Below are positions 20,213 through 28,962 of a stretch of DNA of 64,000 nucleotides, in pieces. The stretch covers positions 1 through 64,000 of the forward strand of contig JAWKQO010000003.1 of assembly GCA_041390105.1 (NCBI GenBank), written 5' to 3'. A model generated the notes under the pieces. The model was given only the letters and a program-made list of their open reading frames with translations. It was not told the origin of the DNA and made no database searches. The position numbers and the translations under genes are program-made. Position 1 is the first letter of the stretch, and every line of letters begins with the position of its first letter. Origin of the DNA: Gemmatimonadota bacterium. Its GTDB lineage: Bacteria > Gemmatimonadota > Gemmatimonadetes > Longimicrobiales > Gaopeijiaceae.

Positions 20213-20260
20213 GGCGGGCGCCCTCGCCGCGCCAGCCGGCGGCCTCCGATCGCGGGTCGA

Positions 20261-20620
20261 TCAGGGCGCGCCGCTCTGCGGCCGGAACATGAACCAGGCC
20301 GCCCCCAACAGGCAGAGGCCAGCCCAGAGGTAGTCCCAGGACAGGGGCTTCTTCATGTAGTAGAGTGCGAAGGGGACGAACACGGCCAGCGTGATCACTT
20401 CCTGCAGGATCTTCAACTGCTCCAGCCGCAGCACCGTGTAGCCGATCCGGTTGGCCGGCACCTGGAGCAGGTACTCGAACAGGGCGATCCCCCAGCTCAC
20501 CAGGGCGGCGACATACCACGCGCGCCGATCCAGATGCTTGAGATGCGCATACCATGCGAACGTCATGCACACGTTCGAACAGATCAGTAGCAGAACGGTC
20601 TGCACAGTGGCGGCGCGCAT
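20261..20620 (-). CDS. DUF486 (DMT-superfamily-like) membrane protein
   Basis: A 119-aa protein with four TM helices. It carries family features such as LLLICSNVCMTFAWYAHLKH at the N-terminus, the central SWGIALFEYLLQVPANRIGY and the LEQLKILQEVITLAVFVPFALYYMKKPLSWDYLWAGLCLLGAAWFMF end. DUF486 proteins are four-helix relatives of small drug/metabolite transporters; no substrate is established. It lies downstream of sulP on the same strand but is separated from it by a hairpin. Confidence 0.9.
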   Translation of the reverse strand: MRAATVQTVLLLICSNVCMTFAWYAHLKHLDRRAWYVAALVSWGIALFEYLLQVPANRIGYTVLRLEQLKILQEVITLAVFVPFALYYMKKPLSWDYLWAGLCLLGAAWFMFRPQSGAP

Positions 20621-20651
20621 ACGACGCTGTGCCTCCGGGCTCAGGGAAACG

Positions 20652-20669
20652 CCGCCTCGAAGGAGGCGG
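20652..20669 (-). terminator. Hairpin after sulP
   Basis: A perfect 7-bp stem, CCGCCTC/GAGGCGG, with a 4-nt GAAG loop begins 3 nt after the SulP stop on the leftward strand and is followed by GTTTCCC. The stem is strong but the T-run is short, so it may be a weak or Rho-assisted terminator. Confidence 0.45.
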
Positions 20670-20671
20670 AC

Positions 20672-22345
20672 TCAGGTGGCGTCTTCGGAAAGGAGCACCC
20701 GCGCACGGCGGACCGCTTCGGCGAAGTCGGGTGTGACGTTTTCGGCTCCCACGCGCGCCGGGAACTCGGCGCGCTCCAGGACCGAGCGTGGTTGAGGCTG
20801 AACGCCCGAGAGCACCACGGCCGTGCCCTCCCGCTCCGCCTGTGCAGCCAGCTCCTCGAGGGCGCGGAGCCCGGTGGCGTCGAGCACGGGGACCTGGCGC
20901 ATGCGCAAGATCAACACGTTGGGCCGGCCCCGCACGGTGGCGAGCGTCGTCTTGAACTTGTGAGCAGCCCCGAAGAAGAACGGGCCGTTCACCTCGAACA
21001 CTTCCACGCCTTTGGGCAGCGCGGCCAGGAGAACGGCGTCGGGATCCGCCACATCCTCCTCGTCCATCATGGACTCCAAGGTGCGGACCTCGGTGACCTC
21101 CGTCATGCGTTTCATGAACAGCAGCGCAGCCAGGACGACGCCCACCTGGATGGCGGCGGTCAGATCCACGAAGACGGTGAGCGCGAAGGTGACGACGAGA
21201 ACGAGCGCGTCACTGCGCGTGCTGGAGCGCAGCACCTTCAGGAAGAAGCGGGCTTCGCTCATGTTGTACGCCACGACCAGCAGGATCCCCGCCAGCGTGG
21301 CCATGGGGATCAGCGCCGCCCAGCGGCCGGCCACCACCAGGATGAGCAGCAGCGTGAGGGCGTGCATCATCCCGGCGATTGGAGTCCGTCCGCCGTTCTT
21401 GATGTTGGTGGCGGTCCGCGCGATGGCACCCGTGGCCGGGATCCCGCCGAACAGCGGCGATGCGATGTTGGCCACCCCCTGCCCTACGAGTTCGATGTTG
21501 GAGCGATGCCTGCGCCCCGTCATGCCGTCCGCCACCACAGCGGACAGCAGGCTCTCGATCCCCGCCAGCAGCGCGATGGACAGGGCTGGGGAGAACAGGT
21601 CCGGCACCTGACTCCACGGAACTCGAGGCAGGTGTGGGAGGGGGAGGCCTGAGGAGACGGTCCCGAACCGGGATCCGATGGTCTCGACGGGGAGGCTGAA
21701 GGCGTGCACGGCGGCGGTCCCGATCAGGATCGCCAACAGCGAAGCCGGGAGCCGGGGAGCCCACCTTGCCCCGAGCACCAGCAGGGCAATGGTGCCTCCG
21801 GTCAACGCCAGCGCCCAGGGCTCCGGTGCACTCAACAAAGGCAGGTAGGTCTTCCACTGCCCGACCACGCCTGCGGGCACGGTCTGGATCGCAAGACCCA
21901 GGGCGTCGCGCACCTGTGTGGACGCGATCACCAAAGCGATACCGGCGGTGAAGCCGACCGTCACCGGGTAGGGCACGAACTGGATCAGTGCGCCCAGGCG
22001 CGCGAGCCCCATCCCCACCAACAGCACACCGGCGAGCAGCGTGGCCACCGCCAGCCCATCGTAGCCGTGAGCCTGCACGATGCCGTAGACCAGCACCACG
22101 AAGGCACCCGTGGGGCCTCCGATCTGCACTCGGCTGCCGCTGAACGCCGAGATGAGGAAGCCGGCCACGATTGCGGTGTAGAGTCCCCGCTCCGGCGTGA
22201 CCCCGGAAGCGATGGCGAAGGCGATGGCCAGCGGGAGGGCCACGATGCCCACCAACACGCCGGCCGTGATGTCGCGAAGGAGCTGCGCGCGGGGAATCCC
22301 TTCGCGCAGAACGGTGAGCAGCTTCGGCTCGAGTTCGTGCGGCAT
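20672..22345 (-). CDS. SulP family inorganic anion transporter with STAS domain
   Basis: A 557-aa protein. The SulP membrane domain (about 25-410) opens with LRDITAGVLVGIVALPLAIAFAIASGVTPERGLYTAIVAG and SGSRVQIGGPTGAFVVLVYGIV, which are family signatures. The cytoplasmic STAS domain (about 440-550) contains VEVFEVNGPFFFGAAHKFK and RMRQVPVLDATGLRALEEL, with the conserved Asp-Ala-Thr-Gly loop. Bacterial SulP proteins carry sulfate, bicarbonate or dicarboxylates; the substrate cannot be read from the sequence. Sulfate would fit the nearby sulfur genes, but they are 3-8 kb away and not in the same operon, so this link is weak. Confidence 0.93.
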   Translation of the reverse strand: MPHELEPKLLTVLREGIPRAQLLRDITAGVLVGIVALPLAIAFAIASGVTPERGLYTAIVAGFLISAFSGSRVQIGGPTGAFVVLVYGIVQAHGYDGLAVATLLAGVLLVGMGLARLGALIQFVPYPVTVGFTAGIALVIASTQVRDALGLAIQTVPAGVVGQWKTYLPLLSAPEPWALALTGGTIALLVLGARWAPRLPASLLAILIGTAAVHAFSLPVETIGSRFGTVSSGLPLPHLPRVPWSQVPDLFSPALSIALLAGIESLLSAVVADGMTGRRHRSNIELVGQGVANIASPLFGGIPATGAIARTATNIKNGGRTPIAGMMHALTLLLILVVAGRWAALIPMATLAGILLVVAYNMSEARFFLKVLRSSTRSDALVLVVTFALTVFVDLTAAIQVGVVLAALLFMKRMTEVTEVRTLESMMDEEDVADPDAVLLAALPKGVEVFEVNGPFFFGAAHKFKTTLATVRGRPNVLILRMRQVPVLDATGLRALEELAAQAEREGTAVVLSGVQPQPRSVLERAEFPARVGAENVTPDFAEAVRRARVLLSEDAT

Positions 22346-22468
22346 GCGGGCGCCTACCGGTCGAGGGCCGCATCTGGCCCCCGAAACCGGAGCGCCCGGA
22401 AGCTAGAGGTCGCCGTCCGCCGGTCAATGCCCCCGCGCCCGCGGGGCCCCCTCCCCCTCAGCGACCCG

Positions 22469-24196
22469 CTACGGTCTCCAGCCGGGCCCGCGCACGACCC
22501 GCCCCGGCTTGGCGCCGGTGTGCTCGCCGTCCCGGACCACCGCCACTCCATTGACGAAGACGTCGCGGATGCCGACCGAGAGCTGGTGGGGCTGCTCGAA
22601 GGTGGCCACGTCCAGCACGGTCTCGGGGTCGAAAACCACGATGTCGGCCATCATGCCTTCCCGCAGCACACCCCGGTCGCCGAGGGACAGACGCGTCGCC
22701 ACGGCGGAGCTCATCTTCCGGATGGCGTCCTCCAGCGGGAAGACCCGCGCATCCCGCACGTAGCGGCCCAGGATGCGCGGGAACGTGCCGTAGGAGCGCG
22801 GGTGTGCCATCGAGGTGACCGAATCGGGATCCATGCCACCGGCGTCGGTGCCGAACTTGATCCAAGGCTGCTTCATCTGCAGCGCCAGGTTGGGCTCACT
22901 CATCATGAAGACCACCATACCGGCCTGACCCTTGGTCGCGATGGTGAGCTCGATGGCCGCGTCCACCCAGTCCCCGCCGAGTTCGGCAGCCACCTCCGAG
23001 AGGCGCTTGCCCACGTGCTGCTCGGCGCCCGGAGCCTCAACCACCAGCACGCCTCCGGGCGTGGCCAGCGCGCCCAGGTTCTCCCATTCCACGTTGTCGC
23101 CGATGACCTCGTCGTGGATGCGCTTGCGGGTCGCGGGATCCTGCAGGTTCTCCAGCAACCGACCGCCTTCCGAGGCCCAGGGGGGCAGCAGGGCGGCCAG
23201 CCCGGTGCCGCCGGCGATGTAGGGGTACATGTTGGCTTGCACGTCCAGCCCAGCCGCCCGCGCCGAGTCGATTTTCGCGACGGCCTGCGGTCCCTTGGAG
23301 AAGTTGCGGCGTCCCGCCGCCTTCAGATGGTAGATCTCCACGGGAACGCCGGCGCGTTTCCCGATCTCCATCGCCTCGTCGATCGCCTCCAGATAGCGAT
23401 CAGCCTCCGATCGCATGTGGGTGATGTAGACCCCTCCGTAGGGAGCGGAAGCAGAGACGATCTCCACCAGCTCGTCCGTGGAGGCATAGTTGCCCGGCGG
23501 ATAGATCAGCGCGCTGGCCACTCCGAAGGCCCCGTCCTCCATCGCGTGGCGGACCGCGGTCTTCATCTGCTCGAGCTCTTCCGCGTTGGCGGGCCCGGCG
23601 TCCATCCCTTTGCCGTAGATCCGGATGGTGGACGCGCCCACGAAGGAGCCGACGTTGGGAGACGTGCCGTGGCTCTCCATCGCCCGCAGCCAGGCGTCGA
23701 AGCCGTGCTCACCGGAGAAATCGAGGCCCGCGGCGGCGGCCTCCGGGTCGATCGCGTCCGCCGCCGCACGCGTGCGCTCGTTCTCCGGGGCGTTGGTCCA
23801 CCCCTCCCCCATAATCTCCGTGGTGATTCCCTGGGTGATCTTGCCGAGCACGCGACCGTCGCCCGTGAGGAAGGCCCCACGCGAGTGGCTCTGGATGTCG
23901 ATGAACCCAGGGGAGACCACCATGCCGGTGGCATCGATGCGGGTGCCGGCCGTGGCGCCTGCCAGCACACCGGCCGGAGTGATGGCCGCGATCCGGTCAG
24001 CGCGGATGCCCAGATCGCCATAGAACCAGGCCGCTCCAGTCCCGTCCACGATCTTGCCGCCCGACAAGATCAGGTCGTAGGCGCCTGCCGCGGCGGGCTC
24101 CGCAGAGCCCATTGGCGTCGCTGCCGGCGGGGCGCCGCTCTCCGCTGTGCAGGCGGTCAGCAGCAGGATGGCAAGAAGTGCGTTCGTGCGTCGCAT
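22469..24196 (-). CDS. D-aminoacylase/N-acyl-D-amino-acid deacylase family lipoprotein
   Basis: A 575-aa amidohydrolase with a lipoprotein signal (NALLAILLLTACTAE, Cys16). The N-terminal beta-sandwich has YDLILSGGKIVDGTGAAWFYGDLGIRADRI. The first metal motif reads PGFIDIQSHSRG, with Gln in place of the first His of HxH. The usual metal-ligand Cys of D-aminoacylase (GNCG region) is replaced in IMGEGWTNAP. Retained features are VEIYHLKAAG, YITHMRSEADR and FGTDAGGMDPDS, and the C-terminus has GMMADIVVFDPETV. The likely role is hydrolysis of N-acyl-D-amino acids or related amides in the periplasm. The M19 dipeptidase-like gene precedes it by 16 bp, suggesting one operon. Confidence 0.87.
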   Translation of the reverse strand: MRRTNALLAILLLTACTAESGAPPAATPMGSAEPAAAGAYDLILSGGKIVDGTGAAWFYGDLGIRADRIAAITPAGVLAGATAGTRIDATGMVVSPGFIDIQSHSRGAFLTGDGRVLGKITQGITTEIMGEGWTNAPENERTRAAADAIDPEAAAAGLDFSGEHGFDAWLRAMESHGTSPNVGSFVGASTIRIYGKGMDAGPANAEELEQMKTAVRHAMEDGAFGVASALIYPPGNYASTDELVEIVSASAPYGGVYITHMRSEADRYLEAIDEAMEIGKRAGVPVEIYHLKAAGRRNFSKGPQAVAKIDSARAAGLDVQANMYPYIAGGTGLAALLPPWASEGGRLLENLQDPATRKRIHDEVIGDNVEWENLGALATPGGVLVVEAPGAEQHVGKRLSEVAAELGGDWVDAAIELTIATKGQAGMVVFMMSEPNLALQMKQPWIKFGTDAGGMDPDSVTSMAHPRSYGTFPRILGRYVRDARVFPLEDAIRKMSSAVATRLSLGDRGVLREGMMADIVVFDPETVLDVATFEQPHQLSVGIRDVFVNGVAVVRDGEHTGAKPGRVVRGPGWRP

Positions 24197-24212
24197 CGGA
24201 GTCTCTCTGGGT

Positions 24213-25397
24213 TCAGGCGGACCAGATCTCGGTGAGCACCCGGCGGAAGTTCCCGCCCAGGATGCCGCGGATGTCGTCGTCCGAGTAGCCTCTGCGAATC
24301 AGACCCTCGGTCAGGTCGAACATGCGCTGCGGGTGATCGACGCCTTCGATGTCGATCTTGTCGCGGAAGCCGTAGCTGCCTTTGTAGCTCGCGCGCAGGT
24401 TGGCGTTCTGCTCGGCAGGTAGATCGTCGTAGCCGTGCAGATCGATGTCGCTTCCCACACCGAGGTGTTCAGGTCCGATCAGATCCCGCACGTGGTCGAA
24501 GTGATCGAGGAGGTGCTCGATGGTGGTGGGCTCGTCGTTCTTGACGAACATGCGCACGCCCGTGATGCCCATGACGCTCCCGGCGCGCCCTACGGCCCGG
24601 ATGGCCTCATCGGTCTTGCAGCGCGGGTGGCCAGGAGCCAACGCTCGGCAGTTGGAGTGGGTGATGAGCACCGGTTGCGCTGAGATCTCGAACGCGTCCA
24701 GCGTGGTGCGATCTCCGCTGTGCGACACGTCGACGGCCATGCCCACCTCGTTCATCTTGCCGATGACCGCCACGCCGAAGTCGCTGATCCCCCCGTCCAC
24801 CCGTTCGGTGGACCCGTTCCCGATCCGATTGCGCGCGTTGTAGGTAAGCTGGGAGACACGCTGGCCGAGTGCATGGAAGGTGGCGACATCTTCGGGCCGC
24901 CGGAAATGCTCGGAGTTCTGCAAGCCGATCAAGACACCGATGCGCTCATGTTCGCGCACACGGTCGAAGTCGGCCGCTTCGTCGATGCGCATGAACGCAT
25001 CCGGACGGTTGGCGATGAGAGCAAGGTGCGCTGAGATGAAGCGCATGACGTTGTCGTAGGCCTCGTGCGCGTCCGCACCGCCGATCCCGGTGGCGATGTG
25101 CATGACGTCGATCTCCGAGCCCCTGAACTCCTCGAAGTCGGCCGCCGTGAACCCTGCGCCATCCGGACCCCAGCGCTGCTGGGTCTCGTTGTTGATGGTC
25201 AGCGGACAGAGCATGTCGATCACCAACGACCCTCCCACCAGGTCCACGCAGCGCGCGCTGTACTCGCGTGGGGACGCGGCGAAGAGGCGGTAGCGCCCCA
25301 GGTTCAACATGGGTGCGGCCAGGCCGGCAGCTGCCGCGCCGGCAGCCCATTGGAGGAGTTGACGGCGGCTGGGGCGGCCCCCCTGGGGATACGTCAT
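24213..25397 (-). CDS. Tat-exported membrane dipeptidase-like protein (M19 family)
   Basis: A 394-aa protein with a twin-arginine signal (PSRRQLLQWAAGAAAAGLAAPML) and an M19 renal-dipeptidase barrel. The second metal site is kept: VDVSHSGDRTTL, ITHSNCRAL and GVGSDIDLHG. The first site is not: the usual HxD strand reads VIDMLCPLTINN, and the bridging Glu region reads IGLQNSEHF. The remaining ligands could hold one metal. This variant N-terminal block is one I associate with Tat-exported M19 relatives, so it may be a subfamily trait rather than decay. It sits just upstream of the D-aminoacylase-like gene, fitting joint turnover of peptides or D-amino acids. Confidence 0.88.
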   Translation of the reverse strand: MTYPQGGRPSRRQLLQWAAGAAAAGLAAPMLNLGRYRLFAASPREYSARCVDLVGGSLVIDMLCPLTINNETQQRWGPDGAGFTAADFEEFRGSEIDVMHIATGIGGADAHEAYDNVMRFISAHLALIANRPDAFMRIDEAADFDRVREHERIGVLIGLQNSEHFRRPEDVATFHALGQRVSQLTYNARNRIGNGSTERVDGGISDFGVAVIGKMNEVGMAVDVSHSGDRTTLDAFEISAQPVLITHSNCRALAPGHPRCKTDEAIRAVGRAGSVMGITGVRMFVKNDEPTTIEHLLDHFDHVRDLIGPEHLGVGSDIDLHGYDDLPAEQNANLRASYKGSYGFRDKIDIEGVDHPQRMFDLTEGLIRRGYSDDDIRGILGGNFRRVLTEIWSA

Positions 25398-25456
25398 CTT
25401 CGACTCCGGGAATCGGTTGGTCCGGGAGGCGAAGCTAGGGTGAGCCAGGAAGGCGC

Positions 25457-25498
25457 GCCAAGGGGCTCGGGAGGCAGGGTGGCCCTGCCTCCCTTGGC
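25457..25498 (-). terminator. Strong hairpin after the fadL-like gene
   Basis: GGGAGGCAGGG (25469-25479) and CCCTGCCTCCC (25483-25493) form a perfect 11-bp stem with a 3-nt loop, extended outward by CCAAG/CTTGG pairing. It lies 12 nt after the fadL-like stop on the leftward strand and before the dipeptidase gene. No T-run follows. It marks the probable end of the sulfur operon transcript. Confidence 0.6.
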
Positions 25499-25505
25499 GT
25501 GATCG

Positions 25506-26819
25506 TCAGCGACCCAGACCTGAGAAGCTGAACTGCAGCAGCACGGAGGTCTCCGACAGCTCGTTGGTCACTTCCATCACGCCGAACGGCGTGTTGAAGG
25601 GGCCGGTGATGTCGTTGGCCAGTGCCTGGTACAGCCCGAGGTCGACCCCGAACCCACCGCCATTCTGGAAGCCGAGGCCGGCGGTAAGGTGATGCTGCAC
25701 GACCGCCGGAGCGGCGACGTTGTAGACGGACAGGTCGTCCGGAATCGGATTCTGGCTGTAGTTGTAGCCAGCGCGCAGCTTCCAGTGGCTCGAGGCTGCG
25801 ATCTCCACGCCGGCGGCACCGACCAGAATGTCATCCCAGCCGAAGCCGTCCACCGAGCCGTCGGCCTGGAAGCCCGGCGAATCGGTCTCGAAGCCGGCCG
25901 TGGAAGAGTAGGTGATGTAGCGCACGTCACCCGTCAGCAGGACGGTCTCCGACGGCTGCAGCGCCACCCCCGCGCCGTAGACGGCTGGCACGTCCATCGC
26001 GAAGACGATCTCCCGCGCCGAGCCGTAGCCGCTCGAGAAGGGGTTCTCGTCCATAGCGTTGAAGGTGAAGTCCTTGAACCACTGCGGGCTCGTGTACGCC
26101 AAGCCGAACGTTAGCGCGTCAGTCGCCTGATAGAGCAGTCCGGCCTGCAGGCCGAAGCCGAACTGGCCGTCGCCAGCGGACGCGCGCGAATAGAACGGCG
26201 CCGGTCCCTGCGGGGTCTGCGCAACCACGGGTGAAGCGGTGGGCATGGGATCGACAGTCAGCGACGCCCAGTCCAGGTTGAGCGCGAACCCCAGCGACAA
26301 TCTGTCTGATGCCTGCACGGCCGCGGCCGGCATGATCTTCATCAGCGAGAAGTTGCTGTAGACCTGCCCGAAGCCGTTGGGACGGTTGGCCAGGATGGGG
26401 TTGGCCGTGCTGGAAGGATAGTCGACGCCGAAGCCTCCGATCCCCAGTCCGGCCACGGCCACCGTCCAGCGCTCACCAGCCTTCATGCTGAATCCGAAGG
26501 AAGGGATGGGCACGAAGTTGCTCTTCGACTCGGTCGATCCCGCTCCCAGGCCGGGCATGCTGCTGGAGACCGTCCGACTGGGTTTGAACATCTCGAAGCC
26601 GAACGCCACACGGGTTCCGTCGATCGTGGTCAGTCCGGCCGGGTTGAGGTACATGCTGCCCATGAGGTCTCCGGGTGCCGCGATGCCCGCGCCACCCATG
26701 GCGGAGTTCACCGCTCCCACCCCATGGAGGAAGTGTCCGTCCGTCGCCGACGCTGGTCCTGCCAGCGTCAAGGCGAACACCGTCGAGCCCAAGGCTCTCC
26801 ACCACCATCTATTCTCCAT
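25506..26819 (-). CDS. FadL/TodX (OMPP1) family outer-membrane transport protein
   Basis: A 437-aa protein with a signal peptide (FALTLAGPASAT) and the family's N-terminal hatch block DGHFLHGVGAVNSAMGGAGIAAPGDLMGSMYLNPAGLTTIDG. Beta-strand repeats follow, such as LGFALNLDWASL, LTFGLAYTSPQWF and WKLRAGYNYSQNPIPDDLSVYN. The C-terminus has an aromatic strand (VLLQFSFSGLGR). FadL proteins admit hydrophobic molecules through a 14-stranded barrel. As the last gene of the sulfide-oxidation operon it may handle a hydrophobic sulfur species, which is inference only. ATG 26819 follows GAGAGGAG. Confidence 0.9.
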   Translation of the reverse strand: MENRWWWRALGSTVFALTLAGPASATDGHFLHGVGAVNSAMGGAGIAAPGDLMGSMYLNPAGLTTIDGTRVAFGFEMFKPSRTVSSSMPGLGAGSTESKSNFVPIPSFGFSMKAGERWTVAVAGLGIGGFGVDYPSSTANPILANRPNGFGQVYSNFSLMKIMPAAAVQASDRLSLGFALNLDWASLTVDPMPTASPVVAQTPQGPAPFYSRASAGDGQFGFGLQAGLLYQATDALTFGLAYTSPQWFKDFTFNAMDENPFSSGYGSAREIVFAMDVPAVYGAGVALQPSETVLLTGDVRYITYSSTAGFETDSPGFQADGSVDGFGWDDILVGAAGVEIAASSHWKLRAGYNYSQNPIPDDLSVYNVAAPAVVQHHLTAGLGFQNGGGFGVDLGLYQALANDITGPFNTPFGVMEVTNELSETSVLLQFSFSGLGR

Positions 26820-26912
26820 GACATCTCCTCTCGGTGATTCTCCTTCGTTGATGGTTCGCACTTCTGCATGCGTCGCGGATCGCCGGTTGGTCCTCCGGTA
26901 GCCGAGGTTCTC

Positions 26913-27992
26913 TCATCGCGTCGCGCTCAGTCGTTCGATCGTGGCATCGATCCGCTCCTCGAGGCCTCCTTTCTGCGATCTGGTGTGGGAATCAGCATCC
27001 AGCCCGAAGCGGCGTCGGTAGTCCTCGAGCCCCGCGGGTAGATGGCGAGCCAGCAGCGATTCGCCGCAGCGGGTGGCTGCCGCATCGCTCTCCCGGCTCG
27101 CGACCGCTCGATCGGTGAACTCGAGCTCCAGCGTCGCGAAGGCTGCGCGCACCGCCGGGAAGCAGAGCTCACGGACCAGCGCCCCCAACGCTTCCCCGAG
27201 GGCTTCTCCCCCCGGCGCGGCAGGCGCTCCCACCATGACGCGTGTGTCGGTGGCATCGTCCGGCCGCCCAGCGAAGAAGCGGCCTTCCACGCCGAGCGCG
27301 GGCGAGACCACGGCCCGTCCTCCCGACACGCCCCAGGTCTGCAGGTGTTCCGCGAGCGGCCCTGCGTAGGTGGACGTCCACGTGTCTTCGAGCACGGCCG
27401 ACGCGCCAACGCCCAAGAGCCCCTCGTAGAAGGCATCCAACACGCGCCACTCTTCGCGAACATCGGAGACCAGGCGGCAGAGGACTTCCCTCTGGTCGCG
27501 GCTGGACAGCACGCTCGCCAGCGCCATCAGACCAAGGGAAGAGGGAGGCTGTTGGGGTCTGCACAGCGCTTCCAGCGCGTCCAACCCGTCATTCGGATTC
27601 GTGGCGTCCACGTAGAGCGGAACGAAGTGCAGCACCTCGAAGGCGGCGTCGTCCGCCAACAACGTGCCCAGGGAAGCCGCGTCGCGGTCCAACGGCGTCG
27701 GGAGCAGACGTAGCCTCGCTTTGTGCTTCCGGATCCGCTCGGCGAATCCGGGTGCGTACAGCGGCTGCTCCGCGGATCCGTCGAACCCGAGTGTCGCCAG
27801 GGCGCCGAACCAGAGATCGGCGAAGAGCGATCGCTGGAAGCTCCAGGTCCGCGGTGGAGGTTCCGTCGGAGCACCTGCGCGGAGGGGTGCCGCGGGAATC
27901 AGGAGGGCGAGCGCAAGCGCCGCGATACGGGGCCAGGGGAGCGGCACCCGGGGGGCGCCCGCCAGGCACACACGGGGCCAGCGGGTCTTCAT
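26913..27992 (-). CDS. Exported protein of unknown function in the sulfur operon
   Basis: A 359-aa protein with a signal peptide (IAALALALLIPAAPLRAGA). I do not recognise the family. Visible features: an aromatic N-terminal stretch WSFQRSLFADLWFGALATLGFDG, a VLHFVPLYVDATNPNDGLDALEAL segment, and a mostly helical C-terminus (LVRELCFPAVRAAFATLELEF) ending in basic/acidic helices. Three cysteines are scattered in the mature part. GAGGTGG lies 4 nt before the ATG. It is flanked on the same strand by the dsrE2-like gene (68-bp gap) and the fadL-like gene (93-bp gap), so it is probably co-transcribed and periplasmic. Confidence 0.7.
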   Translation of the reverse strand: MKTRWPRVCLAGAPRVPLPWPRIAALALALLIPAAPLRAGAPTEPPPRTWSFQRSLFADLWFGALATLGFDGSAEQPLYAPGFAERIRKHKARLRLLPTPLDRDAASLGTLLADDAAFEVLHFVPLYVDATNPNDGLDALEALCRPQQPPSSLGLMALASVLSSRDQREVLCRLVSDVREEWRVLDAFYEGLLGVGASAVLEDTWTSTYAGPLAEHLQTWGVSGGRAVVSPALGVEGRFFAGRPDDATDTRVMVGAPAAPGGEALGEALGALVRELCFPAVRAAFATLELEFTDRAVASRESDAAATRCGESLLARHLPAGLEDYRRRFGLDADSHTRSQKGGLEERIDATIERLSATR

Positions 27993-28060
27993 GGAACCAC
28001 CTCACTCGCTGCCCGGGGACCGCTGCGGCGTCCCCGGGCGCGTTCAGATAGCGAACCGGC

Positions 28061-28600
28061 TCAGATGAAGATCGTCTGAGCGCCTTCGGCCTTGTCGAAG
28101 AAGTCCATCGCGGAGATGACGGCTTGCACCTGGGGCACCAGGTCGTCCCTCTCCCGCCCGAACATCTCCATGGCCATCTGACAGGCATAGATCTCGGCAC
28201 CGGCATCGTCGAGCGTCTCCAGCATTTCACGGACGTCCGGGATGTCGAGCTCCTCGATCTTCTTCTTCATCATCTTGGACCCGAGCGCCTCCATGCCCGG
28301 GAAGCCTTGGATCCACGTCGGCATCGGGTTGGCGGGGTTGCCCACCAGGTCCGCGTGCAGATGGTCCACCTTCTTCTCCGTGACCACGTCCAGGCCCCAG
28401 AAGGTGAAGAAGAGCACGGCTTCGATGCCCATCATGCGGGCCGCGTTCGCCAGGATCAGGCCAGGATAGGCCATGTCCAGACTGCCCTTCGAGCAGATGA
28501 TCGCGATCTTGCGAGCAGTCTCCGGTTCGCCGGATTCGACCGTGGCGGCGCCGACCGCCTGCGCGGGCGCCTTCGTTTCCTGCATCGTCGCGTTGCTCAT
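28061..28600 (-). CDS. DsrE2-like (DsrE/DsrF/DrsH family) sulfur-carrier protein
   Basis: A 179-aa protein. After a flexible Ala/Glu-rich N-terminus comes the DsrE fold: RKIAIICSKGSLDMAYPGLILANAARMMGIEAVLFFTFWGLDVV. The C-terminal half has AEIYACQMAMEMFG. Cys36 and Cys140 are the positions expected to carry or relay persulfide in DsrE2 proteins. The middle hydrophobic segment can associate with membrane in some homologues. ATG 28600 shares one base with the tusE-like stop (TGATG). In sulfur oxidisers DsrE2 works with TusA and rhodanese; neither is present here, only the TusE/DsrC-like neighbour. Confidence 0.88.
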   Translation of the reverse strand: MSNATMQETKAPAQAVGAATVESGEPETARKIAIICSKGSLDMAYPGLILANAARMMGIEAVLFFTFWGLDVVTEKKVDHLHADLVGNPANPMPTWIQGFPGMEALGSKMMKKKIEELDIPDVREMLETLDDAGAEIYACQMAMEMFGRERDDLVPQVQAVISAMDFFDKAEGAQTIFI

Positions 28601-28917
28601 CAGATGCACCCTTTCGGCTTCGTGAGACCGGAGATCTTGGCGGCGAGGATCCCAGGTCCTTTGGGGAATAGTTCGTACATGTCCTTGGTCGAGACACCGG
28701 CGAGCTTGGTGATGCGACGGACTCCGGGAGGAGTCCCCTTCTCGGCGGCATCGCGCCGGCAGAAGTCGATCACTTGCCAGTGGCGCTCCGTCAGCGGGTC
28801 GATCCCCACACTGCGGGCGATGTCGGCCGCCACGTCGGGCGTCCACTGATCGGGATTCAACATGAACCCTTCATGATCGACCTCGATCGGGGTTCCTGCG
28901 TAGGTGACAGTACTCAT
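28600..28917 (-). CDS. TusE/DsrC/DsvC family sulfur relay protein, single-cysteine type
   Basis: A 105-aa protein with the family core VDHEGFMLNPDQWTPDVAADIARSVGI, LTERHWQVIDFCRRDAAEKGTPPGVRRITKLAGV and the flexible tail ending KPKGCI. The penultimate Cys104 (CysA) is present. The partner CysB of true DsrC, 11 residues upstream, is Ala93. It therefore resembles TusE or regulatory DsrC homologues, which carry sulfur on one cysteine and cannot form the DsrC intramolecular trisulfide. GGAG lies about 9 nt upstream of the ATG. No dsrAB is in the window, which fits a relay role rather than sulfite reduction. Confidence 0.9.
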   Translation of the reverse strand: MSTVTYAGTPIEVDHEGFMLNPDQWTPDVAADIARSVGIDPLTERHWQVIDFCRRDAAEKGTPPGVRRITKLAGVSTKDMYELFPKGPGILAAKISGLTKPKGCI

Positions 28918-28962
28918 GATGGTCTCCGCTTCGGTTTCGGCGTCGTGTTCAGGTCCTGTGGT

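Noticed and set aside
20261..22345. Assigning SulP to the sulfur operon
   Set aside because: It is separated from the sqr operon by two unrelated peptidase genes and a strong hairpin.
21704..24235. 843-codon rightward open frame
   Set aside because: Antisense across parts of sulP and all of the D-aminoacylase-like gene; no domain, shadow composition.
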